Positions 40,860-50,051 of a stretch of DNA of 64,000 nucleotides are shown here, piece after piece. The first letter of the stretch is position 1. Each line of letters begins with the position of its first letter. The notes below the pieces were generated by a model, which worked only from the letters and a program-made list of their open reading frames with translations, made no database searches and had not been told where the DNA came from. Source of the stretch: Mycolicibacterium sediminis (GTDB lineage: Bacteria > Actinomycetota > Actinomycetes > Mycobacteriales > Mycobacteriaceae); contig NZ_AP022588.1 in assembly GCF_010731735.1 (NCBI RefSeq), positions 5,270,001 through 5,334,000 on the forward strand, written 5' to 3'. Made by a program: the position numbers and the translations under genes.

Positions 40860-43286
40860 TCACGCCGTCGACCGACGACCGCCCGGCCCCGGCGCGGTAC
40901 CGATCACGCGCTCCTCGACCAGTACGCGCAGTTCGTCGTCGGTGAGGCCGAGGCCCATCAGCAGCTCACCGGTGTGTTGGCCGAGCAGAGGCGCCGGGGA
41001 CCGGTGGAACGACGCCGGCCCGTCGTCGAGGCGGATCGGCAGCGTGCTGTGCGACGCCGTCGGGTTCACCGGATGCTCCACCCGCTCGAAGAACCCGCGG
41101 TGCGTCAGCTGGTCGATCTCCGTCTGCCGGTGCGGTTGCATCACCTTGGCGACGGGAACGCCGGCGTCGCCCAGCGTTTCGACCACGTCGTCGCCGCTGC
41201 GGGACGAACACCACGCCGCGAGGTGTTCGTCGATCGCGTCGTGACTGCCGCGCCGGCCGGCCGCGTCATGCAGTGCCGGATCCGCGGCCCACGCCGGACG
41301 CCCGAGGGCCTCGCACAACGAATCCCACTGCCCGTCGGTCGCGACGGCGATCGCAACCCAGCAGTCCTCGCGTCCGAACTCGTCGACGCCGGAGACCTTG
41401 TAGACGTTCTGCGGCGCCGCGGCGGGCCCGCGGTTCCCGTCGCGCTGCAACAGCGCGCCGTAGGCGGTGTACTCGATGACCTGTTCGGCGGCGACGTTGA
41501 GGGCCGCGTCCACCATGGCCGCCTCGACGAGCACTCCCTCACCCGTGCGGCGTCGATGCTCGAGGGCCAGCTGTACCGCGGTCAGCGCATGGATGCCCGC
41601 GTTGGGATCGCCGATGGAGTACGGCTCGTACGGGTTGCGATCGGGATACCCGGTTCGCCAGCTCAATCCGGACGCGTCCTCGATGATGTAGGCGAACGCC
41701 GGGTTGTCCCGCCAGGGTCCGTCCAGTCCGAAGCCGGGCATCCGGAGCATGATGACGTCGGGGCGCAACTCTCGTACGGAGTCGAAGTCGAGCCCGATCT
41801 GGTCGATCACCCGGGGCGTGAAGTTCTCGACGATCACGTCGCACGTAGCGATGAGACGCCGCAGCAGGTCTCGGCCGGCCTCGGTCTGGAAGTCGAGGGT
41901 GATCCCCAGCTTGTTGGTGTTGAGGGCCGAGAAGATCGGGGACCGCTCCCACCACTGCTCGACGGTCGCCGGGATGCCCGCGATCAGGCGCGTGCCGTCC
42001 GGGCGCGGTGTCGACTCCAGGTGGATCACCTCGGCGCCGAGCATCGCGAGCGCGTGGGTGCACGACGGGCCCGCCCAGAAGGTGGTCATGTCGAGTACCC
42101 GAAGACCACTGAACGGCAACGGGTCCCGCGGTGATTCGTTCGTGGGAGCAGCCTGCCTGGGCGCAGCGGGTAGGGCGCGAGCCGCCTCGGTGTGCTCGCC
42201 CAGTGTCGGCGCCGGCGCGGGCGGCCGCAGGGTGACGCCGCTCAGCCGATACGGGTGGCCGGGCTGGACGAAGTGTCCGCGCGGATTGGGAACGAACGTG
42301 CCGCGCGCGACGTAGTGGTCCATTCCGGTGACGTTGGCGCCGTTGCCCACCGGCGAGTTGGGGATCCGGAACGCCGACGCGAGGTCGCGGACGTCGTCGA
42401 CGTTCTGATTGCGCAGCCAGGCGTACAGGTCATCGGCGTGCAGGTTGGCCTGCTCGGTGATCGTCAGCGAGGAGGTCTCGTCTATCCACTCGTCGTGGCC
42501 GGACATGGCGCACAGGTCGAACCACTGCTGCGCGGTACCGCAGCCGAGGGCGACGAGCCCGTCGGCCGCCTGCGCGACCCCGGGGACCGTCGGTCTGCGT
42601 TCGGTACGCCACGGGCGACCGAGCATCTCGTGATAGGTCACCGGATAGTAGGTGAGGCCCAGGATCTGCGCCTCGAGCATCGACAGGTCGATCAGCTCGC
42701 CGTGGCCGTCACGCAGTGCGCGGTGCCGGAACGCCAGCGTCATCGCCGCCGCGTAGGCACCGGCCAGCCAGTCCCCCACCTGGCCGCCGACGTGTACCGG
42801 CGCCCGGTCCTGGGAGCCCCGGCCGATGCCGATTGCGCCGCCCGACCACGCCTGCAGGGTGAACTCGGTGGCCGGCCTGTCCCGCCACGGACCGTCGAGG
42901 CCGAACGACGTGATCGAGGTGACGACGAGGTGCGGGTGCCGGGCGCGAACGGCCGCGGGGCCGAACCGGTCGTGCTCGGCCACCGCGGATCCGCGGGACC
43001 ACACGACCGCGTCGGCCGCGGCGATCAGCTTCTCGACGAGCCCGACGTCGGCCTCCCGGACGGGATCGGCGACCACGCTTCGCTTCCCGCCGGACAGGAA
43101 GGCGAACAGCGCACCGTCACCCGCGGTGTCCGCGCCCGAGGCGGACCAGTGGCGCAGCGGATCGCCCTCGGGCGGTTCGATCTTCACGACGTCAGCGCCG
43201 CCGTCGGCGAGCAGCTTGGTGCAGTAGGCGCCGGCGACGCCGGTGGACAGGTCGACGACGACGTAGCCGTCCAGGGGGGCCGTCAC
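40860..43286 (-). CDS. Fused double-domain CaiB/BaiF CoA transferase
   Basis: 808 residues, two CaiB domains in tandem joined near residue 395-415 (a proline/alanine-rich link, RALPAAPRQAAPTNESP). Domain 1 has D in GGQVGDWLAGAYAA; domain 2 has D in SIGDPNAGIHAL, so both keep the catalytic aspartate. Each ends with a GEHT/GQHT motif. Usual enzymes are about 400 residues acting as interlocked homodimers; the fusion could form this dimer within one chain. Last gene of the long minus-strand cluster, 7 bp from the hydratase-like gene. Confidence 0.92.
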   Translation of the reverse strand: MTAPLDGYVVVDLSTGVAGAYCTKLLADGGADVVKIEPPEGDPLRHWSASGADTAGDGALFAFLSGGKRSVVADPVREADVGLVEKLIAAADAVVWSRGSAVAEHDRFGPAAVRARHPHLVVTSITSFGLDGPWRDRPATEFTLQAWSGGAIGIGRGSQDRAPVHVGGQVGDWLAGAYAAAMTLAFRHRALRDGHGELIDLSMLEAQILGLTYYPVTYHEMLGRPWRTERRPTVPGVAQAADGLVALGCGTAQQWFDLCAMSGHDEWIDETSSLTITEQANLHADDLYAWLRNQNVDDVRDLASAFRIPNSPVGNGANVTGMDHYVARGTFVPNPRGHFVQPGHPYRLSGVTLRPPAPAPTLGEHTEAARALPAAPRQAAPTNESPRDPLPFSGLRVLDMTTFWAGPSCTHALAMLGAEVIHLESTPRPDGTRLIAGIPATVEQWWERSPIFSALNTNKLGITLDFQTEAGRDLLRRLIATCDVIVENFTPRVIDQIGLDFDSVRELRPDVIMLRMPGFGLDGPWRDNPAFAYIIEDASGLSWRTGYPDRNPYEPYSIGDPNAGIHALTAVQLALEHRRRTGEGVLVEAAMVDAALNVAAEQVIEYTAYGALLQRDGNRGPAAAPQNVYKVSGVDEFGREDCWVAIAVATDGQWDSLCEALGRPAWAADPALHDAAGRRGSHDAIDEHLAAWCSSRSGDDVVETLGDAGVPVAKVMQPHRQTEIDQLTHRGFFERVEHPVNPTASHSTLPIRLDDGPASFHRSPAPLLGQHTGELLMGLGLTDDELRVLVEERVIGTAPGPGGRRSTA

Positions 43287-43293
43287 GTCGAGA

Positions 43294-44256
43294 CTACTTG
43301 GGCTTCTTGCGGTTCTTCTTGCTGAGCCGGAAGTCCGGTGGGAACTTGTCGTCGTTGGCGTTGACAGCAGCGGCCAGGCCGCTGTCGATGGATTCCATCA
43401 TGTCGAGGTCTCCGCTGTCGTCGTTGGCGACGCCGCTGCCCATCGACTCGAAGAACGCACTCAGCAGGCTGCCCATGTACTCGCCCTGGTGCTGCTTGTA
43501 GATCTCGAAGAACACCTTCTGCATGTACACGGTGTCGACGGGACGGTTCCTGGCGCACGCCAGCGCGTACTTCTGCGTCTCGGCCTCGAGTTGGTCGCGC
43601 GTGACCACCTTGTTGAGGAAGTTGCACTTCTCCATGTCCTCGGCGGTGAACGGTCGACCGGTGAACACCATCTCCTGGAACTTGCGCAGCCCCATCATCT
43701 GCACCCAGGTCCACATCCGCGGACCCCACCCGTAGTAGCGGAACGACGGGTGCCCGAACAGTGCGTCGTCCGAGGAGACGACGAGATCGGCGTCGGCGCA
43801 CTGGTAGAAGTGCCAGCCGTAGCAGTACCCCTTGGCCTCGACGATGCTGATCTTCTTGAGTTCCTGCAGCGGCCGGTTGCCCGCCTGCACGTTGGCATAC
43901 CAGCCGCTGATCGTGGCGCCGTTGCGGAACGTGTTCTTCGGTGGGTAGTTCACGCCGAGTCCGGGATCGTCGACGCGGAGTTCGCGCAACCGCTTCTCCG
44001 GTTCGTCGATGCCCTCCATGAACTCGGGCAGATCCGCCCCGCTGCCCAGATCGTCACCGACACCGCGGATGACGACCACCTTGACGTCGTCGTCCACGCT
44101 CGCCGCGCGGATGACGTCGGCGTACCGCAGGCGTGCGTCGGACGTCGGGGCGTTGAGGAACTCGGGCCGGTCGAACGTGATGGTCGCGATCCGGGTCTTG
44201 CGGTCCTTCTCGTACCGGATGATCTCGTCGGCCGCCGGCCGCTTGCTCTTCGACAT
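43294..44256 (-). CDS. Enoyl-CoA hydratase/isomerase family protein, extended
   Basis: 320 residues, longer than usual (about 260). Crotonase core: RPEFLNAPTSDARLRYADV, IRGVGDDLGSGADLPEF, KGYCYGWHFYQCADADLVV. The catalytic glutamates of classical hydratases are not at expected places. C-terminal 70 residues are extra, ending in a lysine-rich tail (SKKNRKKPK). ATG 44256. May be a C-C lyase or hydrolase of the family; related in style to the partial gene at the right edge. Confidence 0.83.
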   Translation of the reverse strand: MSKSKRPAADEIIRYEKDRKTRIATITFDRPEFLNAPTSDARLRYADVIRAASVDDDVKVVVIRGVGDDLGSGADLPEFMEGIDEPEKRLRELRVDDPGLGVNYPPKNTFRNGATISGWYANVQAGNRPLQELKKISIVEAKGYCYGWHFYQCADADLVVSSDDALFGHPSFRYYGWGPRMWTWVQMMGLRKFQEMVFTGRPFTAEDMEKCNFLNKVVTRDQLEAETQKYALACARNRPVDTVYMQKVFFEIYKQHQGEYMGSLLSAFFESMGSGVANDDSGDLDMMESIDSGLAAAVNANDDKFPPDFRLSKKNRKKPK

Positions 44257-44264
44257 CGCCGTCC

Positions 44265-45401
44265 TCAGTTCGATCCGACGGACGCACGGCTGCGCGCGAT
44301 GCCGGACGTCAGCACCTCCGGGGCGTCCTCGGTGATCAGCACCGCGTCCCTGGTGAAGACGGCGCCCACGCCGGCCTCCCACACGTACCCGGTGACCGCG
44401 AGGACCATCCCCGGTTCCAATCGCTCGGCGGCATTCGTGACTGGTAGGTCGGCCGAGATCACGGGCGGGTCGAAGCCCAGCCCGAGCCCGTGCGCGACGG
44501 GGGTGGCGGGCAACGCCTCACCGGACGCCTCGTAGGCGCCGAGCAGGTCGGCGCCGGCAGATCCCGGCCTGCAGACCCGCAACAGGTTGTCCCACAGCGC
44601 ATCCGACCGGTCGAACAATTCGGCCGATCCCGGCGCGTCGCCGACGGGCCAGGTCCGGCCCACCTCGCCGACGTAGCCGTCCGCCAGCGCCCCCGCGCTG
44701 AGCGCGACCAGGTCGCCGTCGCGGACGCGGCCGTCGCTCTCGTCACGGCGCCACGAGTGTTGCCTCGGCGTGATCCACGCACCGTCCTGGGTGGCCGGTG
44801 TGGTGACGCCACCGGCCGCCATCGCCTCCATCATGGCGCCGGTCAGCGACTGCTCGGTGATGCCGGGCGCGAGTTCGCGCCGCGCCACCTCCAGTGCGGT
44901 CTCCGCGATCCCGAGAGCGCCTCGCAGCACGGCGATCTCGTCGGGGGTCTTGATGCGGCGGGCCACCCGCAGCGCCGGCTCCGCGTCGACGAACTCGGCG
45001 TCGGGGAACGCCAGCGGCAGCAACTGCGCGAACGTGGGTGTCAGCGAGTCGGTTCCGACCCGTCGTACGGTCGCCGCCCCGGGCAGGGCCTTGAGGACGT
45101 CGACGAGGGTCATCGGATTCCACGCCAGGCCGTACAGGTGGTCGTGGCTGATCTCGTCGGGGATGCCCTCGTCCCACGTGCTGTTCAGGTGGATCTCACC
45201 GGTGGACCGGATCACCTCGCAGATGGGTCCGAACGGGCGGGTACCGGCCACCCAGAGCTGCGGGGCGCCGGTCACGTACCGGACGTTGGCCTGACGTCCC
45301 AGTACCAGGATGTCGATGTCGTGGGCGTCCATCTGGGCCAGCGCACGGTCGCGGCGTCCCCTGCGCAGCGCGGCCGGATCGGGCAGGATCTGCATAGCCA
45401 T
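44265..45401 (-). CDS. M24 (Xaa-Pro peptidase/creatinase) fold protein with degenerate metal site
   Basis: 378 residues. Creatinase-type N domain (RQANVRYVTGAPQLW) and pita-bread domain. At the two aspartate positions it has SAGALADGYVGEVGRTW rather than D...SDxxRT, and the second C-terminal glutamate is replaced (FTRDAVLIT); H in PVAHGLGLGFDPP is kept. So a two-metal centre is unlikely. Creatinase itself is a metal-free member, so an enzyme acting on a small C-N compound is possible, as is a regulatory partner for the intact homologue 3 bp upstream. Confidence 0.85.
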   Translation of the reverse strand: MAMQILPDPAALRRGRRDRALAQMDAHDIDILVLGRQANVRYVTGAPQLWVAGTRPFGPICEVIRSTGEIHLNSTWDEGIPDEISHDHLYGLAWNPMTLVDVLKALPGAATVRRVGTDSLTPTFAQLLPLAFPDAEFVDAEPALRVARRIKTPDEIAVLRGALGIAETALEVARRELAPGITEQSLTGAMMEAMAAGGVTTPATQDGAWITPRQHSWRRDESDGRVRDGDLVALSAGALADGYVGEVGRTWPVGDAPGSAELFDRSDALWDNLLRVCRPGSAGADLLGAYEASGEALPATPVAHGLGLGFDPPVISADLPVTNAAERLEPGMVLAVTGYVWEAGVGAVFTRDAVLITEDAPEVLTSGIARSRASVGSN

Positions 45402-45404
45402 CGG

Positions 45405-46649
45405 TCAGTTCCTCCCGTACGGCGCGTAGGGGTAGTCCGTGATCGACTGGTAGCCGTCGTCGGTGATGACCACGATCTCCTCGCTGCGGTAGCCGCCGGT
45501 GCCGTCTTCCCAGACGACCGGTTCGAGCACCAGCATCATCCCGGCGGGGAAGACGAAGTTGTCGTCGAACTCGGCACCGAGATCCGTTCCGATCATGGGC
45601 ATCTCGGCCGCGTTGGTGCCGATGCCGTGGCCCAGGTAGAAGTGCGGCAGCCACGGCTTGGTGCCACCGTTGGCGGCGATCGCCGCACGCGCGAGATCGC
45701 CGCAGGTCGCGCCGGCCTTCGTCACGGCGAGCACCGCGTCGAGGATCTCGCGCCACCGCTCGAACTGGGCGTGCTGCCGATCGGTGACCCGGTCACCGAC
45801 CACCCAGGTGCGACCGAAGTCCGAGCAGTACCCCTGATAGGTGATGCTGACGTCGGTCCACAGGACGTCGCCGTCGAGCAGTTCGCGCTCGGTGGTCAGC
45901 AGTGGCAGCGCCAGGTCGCCGGTGGTCGTCCAGACGTTGCCGCTCACCCGCGTCGTCGGCATGACCTGCCAGATGGCCTCCAGCATGTTGGCGGTGGCGC
46001 CGAGTTCGAACGCCCTGCGGACAAACGCCGCCGACAGGTCGACCTGCCGGACGCCGGGCGCAAGCGACCGCTGCACTTCGGCCGCCGCCTCCTCGGTGAT
46101 GCGGCAGGCCTTTCGGATGCAGGACACCTGATCCGGGGTCTTGACCAGCTTGGCCGGCCCGACCACCTGAGCTGCGTCCGACGGCGGACCGGCGGGGAAC
46201 AGTCGCGCCTGCGCGCGTCGCATCGCACCGGTCAGTTCGTCGACGGCGACCGCGCCGCCGGCGGGCACCAGGTCGGCCAGTGCCCGCTCGAGACGCTCGA
46301 CGCCCTCGTCGAATTCGAGGTACAGCGGCGGGTGGACGTGATCGGCGGGCACCTCGAGGTGGGAGTTCGACCCCTCGCGCAGCGGCATGAAGACGTGCGG
46401 GTGCGGGTCGTCGACGAGGACCACCGCCACCGGCCGCTCGACGTGGGACAGGCCGGCGTCCAGCAGCGGCCAGCTGACACCCGTCGCGTAGACGACGTTG
46501 CCGTTGCCGAGCAGGACCAGTGCGGCAATACCTCTGTCTCGCATCAAGTTCCGCAGTCGGTCGCCGCACTCGCGGTACATCCGGGCGCGGTCGGGCAGCT
46601 CCGGGATGTCGATCGCCGAGCCGATCGTGCCGGGAATGGTCGCCGTCAC
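45405..46649 (-). CDS. M24 family metallopeptidase (Xaa-Pro aminopeptidase-like)
   Basis: 414 residues. All metal ligands appear present: D in LWTDVSITYQG and CSDFGRTW, H in LGHGIGTNAAEMP, E in LEPVVWEDG and YRSEEIVVITDDG. GTG start overlaps the amidohydrolase stop. Cleaves an amide or Xaa-Pro-like bond in the cytosol; given the catabolic context the substrate may be a non-peptide amide. Forms a pair with the degenerate homologue downstream. Confidence 0.9.
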   Translation of the reverse strand: MTATIPGTIGSAIDIPELPDRARMYRECGDRLRNLMRDRGIAALVLLGNGNVVYATGVSWPLLDAGLSHVERPVAVVLVDDPHPHVFMPLREGSNSHLEVPADHVHPPLYLEFDEGVERLERALADLVPAGGAVAVDELTGAMRRAQARLFPAGPPSDAAQVVGPAKLVKTPDQVSCIRKACRITEEAAAEVQRSLAPGVRQVDLSAAFVRRAFELGATANMLEAIWQVMPTTRVSGNVWTTTGDLALPLLTTERELLDGDVLWTDVSITYQGYCSDFGRTWVVGDRVTDRQHAQFERWREILDAVLAVTKAGATCGDLARAAIAANGGTKPWLPHFYLGHGIGTNAAEMPMIGTDLGAEFDDNFVFPAGMMLVLEPVVWEDGTGGYRSEEIVVITDDGYQSITDYPYAPYGRN

Positions 46650-47818
46650 GCGATCCCCAGGAACTTCTGCACGTTGATACTGACGATCTTGGCCGCGTTC
46701 TCCGGCCCCACCGCCCGCACCACCGATGCCAGCGACTTCTCGGAGTAGCCGTAGGTGCTCTCGTTGTGGGGGTAGTCGCTGGACCACATGACGCGATCCA
46801 CGCCGATCTCGTCGATCAGCCGCAGCCCCAGCGGATCCACCATGAACGAGGCGCTCATGTGGTTGTCCCAGTAGTAGCGAGGATCGTGCTCGAGCTGGTG
46901 GTTGAACATGTGCCGGTACGACGCCAGCATGTGTTCGGCGTCCTGCAACGCCGTCGGCACCCAGGCGATGCCGCCCTCGAACCACCCGATCCTCAGCGTG
47001 GGGTGACGATCGAGGATGCCGGAGAACACGTACTTGGCGAACTGTTCGCGGAACGAGTCGACGTTGACCATCATCCCGACCACCACGCTGTTGTTCTGGC
47101 ACGGCGTCTTCGGCGGGGTCTCGCCGATGTGGTGGGTGACCGGCACGCCGGAGTCCTCGATGACGTCCCACACCGCGTCCATGTCGGTGCTGCCGTAGTC
47201 GAAGATGTTGCCGTCGTCGTCCTTGCCGGGATTGAGCGGCAGCAGGAAGGTCTTGAGGCCGAGCGACTTCAGCTCGGTCAGCGTGCTCTCGGTGCCCTTG
47301 GGATCCCACCAGTTGATGAGGCCCACCCCGTAGAAGTGTCCGTTCGACCGCTCCTGCAGGTCGGCCATGACCTCGTTGTAGATCCGGAACACACGCTCGC
47401 GCAGCGCCTTGTCCGGGTAGTGGAACAGCGCGAGTACGGCGTTCGGGAACGCCAGTTCCTTCTCGATGCCGTCCTCGGCGAGTTCCCGGATCCGCGCCTC
47501 GATGTCGTTGGTGGCCGCACCGGCGAGGTCGTCGTACTGCATGAGCACGCGACCGAAGTCACCACCGGTCCACGCCTTGCCGTTCATGCCGACCATGTAG
47601 GCGCCGTTCTCGTACCAGATGCGCGGCGCCGCTCCCTTCATGTCCTCGGGGAAGCGGTCGTAGAAGATGTCGTCGGCGACGGAGATGTGATTGTCGGCCG
47701 AGAAGACCACGGTGCCCGCTGGCAGTCCGAAATCGCCGGTCGCGTGACCCTTGCGGTGCTTGGGCGCCCCGAAACCCTCGGGCGGATACAGGGACGGCGC
47801 TTCGGTGGTCGCGGTCAT
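46646..47818 (-). CDS. Amidohydrolase-2 family TIM-barrel protein
   Basis: 390 residues, relative of 26209-27501. FSADNHISVADDIFYDRFP takes the place of the first metal motif; VTHHIGETPP, WFEGGIAWVPTALQDAEHM and WSSDYPHNESTYGYSEKS supply later ligands. ACMSD-like decarboxylases and hydrolases share this layout. ATG 47818 with TGGAG upstream; 49 bp after the P450 stop. Product class: cytosolic hydrolase or decarboxylase of unknown substrate. Confidence 0.88.
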   Translation of the reverse strand: MTATTEAPSLYPPEGFGAPKHRKGHATGDFGLPAGTVVFSADNHISVADDIFYDRFPEDMKGAAPRIWYENGAYMVGMNGKAWTGGDFGRVLMQYDDLAGAATNDIEARIRELAEDGIEKELAFPNAVLALFHYPDKALRERVFRIYNEVMADLQERSNGHFYGVGLINWWDPKGTESTLTELKSLGLKTFLLPLNPGKDDDGNIFDYGSTDMDAVWDVIEDSGVPVTHHIGETPPKTPCQNNSVVVGMMVNVDSFREQFAKYVFSGILDRHPTLRIGWFEGGIAWVPTALQDAEHMLASYRHMFNHQLEHDPRYYWDNHMSASFMVDPLGLRLIDEIGVDRVMWSSDYPHNESTYGYSEKSLASVVRAVGPENAAKIVSINVQKFLGIA

Positions 47819-47867
47819 CGTTGACACTCCAATCGGGCTGGGCTGGTGGAACGTGGCTGTGTGGTGG

Positions 47868-49103
47868 TCACCAGGTGACCGGGAGTTCGTACACGCCGTA
47901 GGCGAGGCGGTCGTGCTTGAACGGCACCTGATCGAACGGGATGGCGAGTTCGAGAGTCGGAATGCGACGGAGCAGCGTGTGGAACACGATCTGCAGCTCG
48001 GCGCGCGCGAGCTGCTGGCCGACGCACTGGTGGCGTCCGTACCCGAACCCCAACTGCTGACCTGCATTGCGGGTGAAGTCGAGCCGGTCCGGTTCGGCGA
48101 AGGCCGCGCCGTCCCAGTTGGCCGGCGCGAGGTCGATGATGATGCCCTCGCCGGCGCGGATGGTCTCGCCGCCGATCTCGATGTCGGCGGTGGCGACGCG
48201 TCGCTGTCCGTTCTGGATGATCGACAGGTAGCGCATGAGTTCCTCGGCGGCGTTCGCGATGAACTTCGGGTCGTCGGAATCCCGCAGCAGCGCCGCCTGT
48301 TCGGGGTTCTCGAGCAGCGCGAGCACCCCGATGCCGATCATGTTCGCGGTGGTCTCGTGGCCGGCGATGAGCAGGCCCGTTCCGAGCTGCGCGGCCTCCT
48401 TGACGCTGATCTCGCCCGCGGTGACCCGCTCGGCGAGGTCGGACACCGCGTCCTCGGACGGGTCGGCCATCTTCTGCTCGACGAGGTTGATGAGGTACTT
48501 GTGCAGGCTCATCGCACCCTTCTGCCCGTCTTCGGCAGAGGCGTAGCGGGCCAGCCCGACGTTCGCGTGATGCTGGAAGAACTCGTGGTCGGCGTAGGGG
48601 ACGCCGAGCATCTCGCTGATCACCGTGGTGGGCACCGGCAGTGCGAGCTGGGTGATGACGTCGGTGGGTCGGGGCCCCGCCAGGATCGTGTCGATGCACT
48701 CATCGGTGACCGCCTGGATCGCCGACCGGAGCCCTTCGACGCGCTTGAAGGTGAACGGTTTCGACAGCATCCGGCGGAATCGGGTGTGTTCCTCGGCGTC
48801 GGAGGTGAACACCGAGCGCGGCCGCTTGTCGACCGTCGAGAGCATGTGCTCGTTCCAGTGCGGGAAGCCGTCGATCCGGTCGTCGACGCTGACCCTGGGG
48901 TCGGCGAACAGCGTGCGCGCGACGTCATGTCCCGTGATCAGCCAGGGCGTGCTGCCGTTCCAGATCCGCACCCGCGACAGCGGTGCGGCGTGGTTCATCT
49001 CGAGCATCTCCAGCGGGGGCGAGAACGGGCACCTGGCCGCACGCTCCATCGGATACTCGGGCACCTCGGCGGACACGTGGTCCTTGGCGAGCGTGTCGGT
49101 CAT
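47868..49103 (-). CDS. Cytochrome P450
   Basis: 411 residues, soluble bacterial type. I-helix AGHETTAN, K-helix EELMRY (ExxR), heme loop FGYGRHQCVG with C360 as iron ligand. ATG 49103 with GAGGAG; the ferredoxin gene lies just upstream. Hydroxylates a small hydrophobic compound using the adjacent [3Fe-4S] ferredoxin and a reductase not seen here. CYP family cannot be assigned by eye. Confidence 0.95.
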   Translation of the reverse strand: MTDTLAKDHVSAEVPEYPMERAARCPFSPPLEMLEMNHAAPLSRVRIWNGSTPWLITGHDVARTLFADPRVSVDDRIDGFPHWNEHMLSTVDKRPRSVFTSDAEEHTRFRRMLSKPFTFKRVEGLRSAIQAVTDECIDTILAGPRPTDVITQLALPVPTTVISEMLGVPYADHEFFQHHANVGLARYASAEDGQKGAMSLHKYLINLVEQKMADPSEDAVSDLAERVTAGEISVKEAAQLGTGLLIAGHETTANMIGIGVLALLENPEQAALLRDSDDPKFIANAAEELMRYLSIIQNGQRRVATADIEIGGETIRAGEGIIIDLAPANWDGAAFAEPDRLDFTRNAGQQLGFGYGRHQCVGQQLARAELQIVFHTLLRRIPTLELAIPFDQVPFKHDRLAYGVYELPVTW

Positions 49104-49105
49104 CG

Positions 49106-49300
49106 TCACTCCTCGATGTGGATGGCCAGGGCGGGGCATGCCGTGGCGGCGCTACGGGTGTCCTGCGTCCGGTCGTCACCGGGGCTGTCGGTGAGCAGTT
49201 GCACGACGCCGTCGTCGTCGCGCTGGTCGAACACGTCCGGGGCGTTCATGACGCACATGCCGGACGAGACGCACCTGTCCTGATCGACGGTGACCCTCAC
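49106..49300 (-). CDS. [3Fe-4S]-type ferredoxin partner of P450
   Basis: 64 residues. Cluster ligands CVSSGMC and the distal ACPALAI, with a non-cysteine (S/G) where a fourth ligand of a [4Fe-4S] cluster would be; this is typical of P450-linked ferredoxins. GTG start overlaps the TetR stop (GTGA), and the P450 begins 2 bp after its stop. Confidence 0.92.
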   Translation of the reverse strand: MRVTVDQDRCVSSGMCVMNAPDVFDQRDDDGVVQLLTDSPGDDRTQDTRSAATACPALAIHIEE

Positions 49301-49965
49301 GGGGTGTCGCCCTCTCCGGTCACGGGCGCCAGCCACACTCCGACGATGGCGTCGATCAGTCCGGATCCGGCTGCCCGCCAGGACGATCGGGCGACGGTGG
49401 CGCCGTTGGCCAGCGCGCGCTCACGGTCGGCGCAGCTGTGCATCAGCAGGTTCCTGGCCATGATGTTGCGCTCGAAGCGGATGTCGAGTGGCAGGTCCGG
49501 CAGGCAGGCGTTGATGCCGTCGACGACCTCGACGAGCGAGCGCGAACTCAGGGCATCCTTGACGACGATGCCGTGGTAGGCCGGGTCCGTCATCGCCTGC
49601 GCGGCGAACCGCGCGTACCACGTCGGGTTGCCGAGTGCCTCGAGGTGGTCGGTGAGGGGACGGACGAGGCAGGCCACCCAGTCGCGCAGATCCGTGGAGC
49701 CGCCTGCCGCCGCCACCATCTCGTCGCGGAGCTTCTCGACGGGGGCGCGGTGGCGCTGCTCGATGGCGCGGACCAGGTCGGTCTTGGTGCCGAAGTGGTA
49801 ACCGACGGCGGCGTTGTTGCCCTGTCCCGCAGCCTCACTCACCTGCCGGTTGGAGACGGCGAAGACACCGTGCTCGGCGTAGAGCCGTTCGGCGGCGGTC
49901 AGGATGGCCTCGCGCGTGGTGCTGGCACGGTCGGCCCGCGGGGCCTTGCTGGTGATCACCGTCAC
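49297..49965 (-). CDS. TetR-family regulator of the P450 operon
   Basis: 222 residues from GTG 49965. Helix-turn-helix: AILTAAERLYAEHGV, then VSNRQVSEAAGQGNNAAVGYHF. A longer start at 50055 would translate the palindrome at 49991-50014 and is rejected. First gene of TetR-ferredoxin-P450, so it likely controls its own operon. The long C-terminal domain fits a bulky ligand. Confidence 0.9.
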   Translation of the reverse strand: MTVITSKAPRADRASTTREAILTAAERLYAEHGVFAVSNRQVSEAAGQGNNAAVGYHFGTKTDLVRAIEQRHRAPVEKLRDEMVAAAGGSTDLRDWVACLVRPLTDHLEALGNPTWYARFAAQAMTDPAYHGIVVKDALSSRSLVEVVDGINACLPDLPLDIRFERNIMARNLLMHSCADRERALANGATVARSSWRAAGSGLIDAIVGVWLAPVTGEGDTP

Positions 49966-49990
49966 GTGTCCAGTCAACGCGGCTCGAGGT

Positions 49991-50014
49991 ATTAAGTCAA
50001 GCGATTGATTTAAT
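49991..50014. promoter_or_regulatory. 24-bp inverted repeat, probable operator of the P450-operon TetR
   Basis: AT-rich palindrome of the form ATTAA-N-TCAA-N-CG-N-TTGA-N-TTAAT, symmetrical at 20 of 24 positions, 26 bp before the TetR GTG and 38 bp after the upstream SDR stop. The low GC stands out strongly from its surroundings. Confidence 0.65.
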
Positions 50015-50051
50015 CGTTCGCGGTGGTTGGACACCGCACCGGGGCGGTCGA

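Noticed and set aside
44490..46748. 752-codon plus-strand open frame
   Set aside because: Lies opposite the two M24 genes, which have intact family motifs; sequence is low-complexity.
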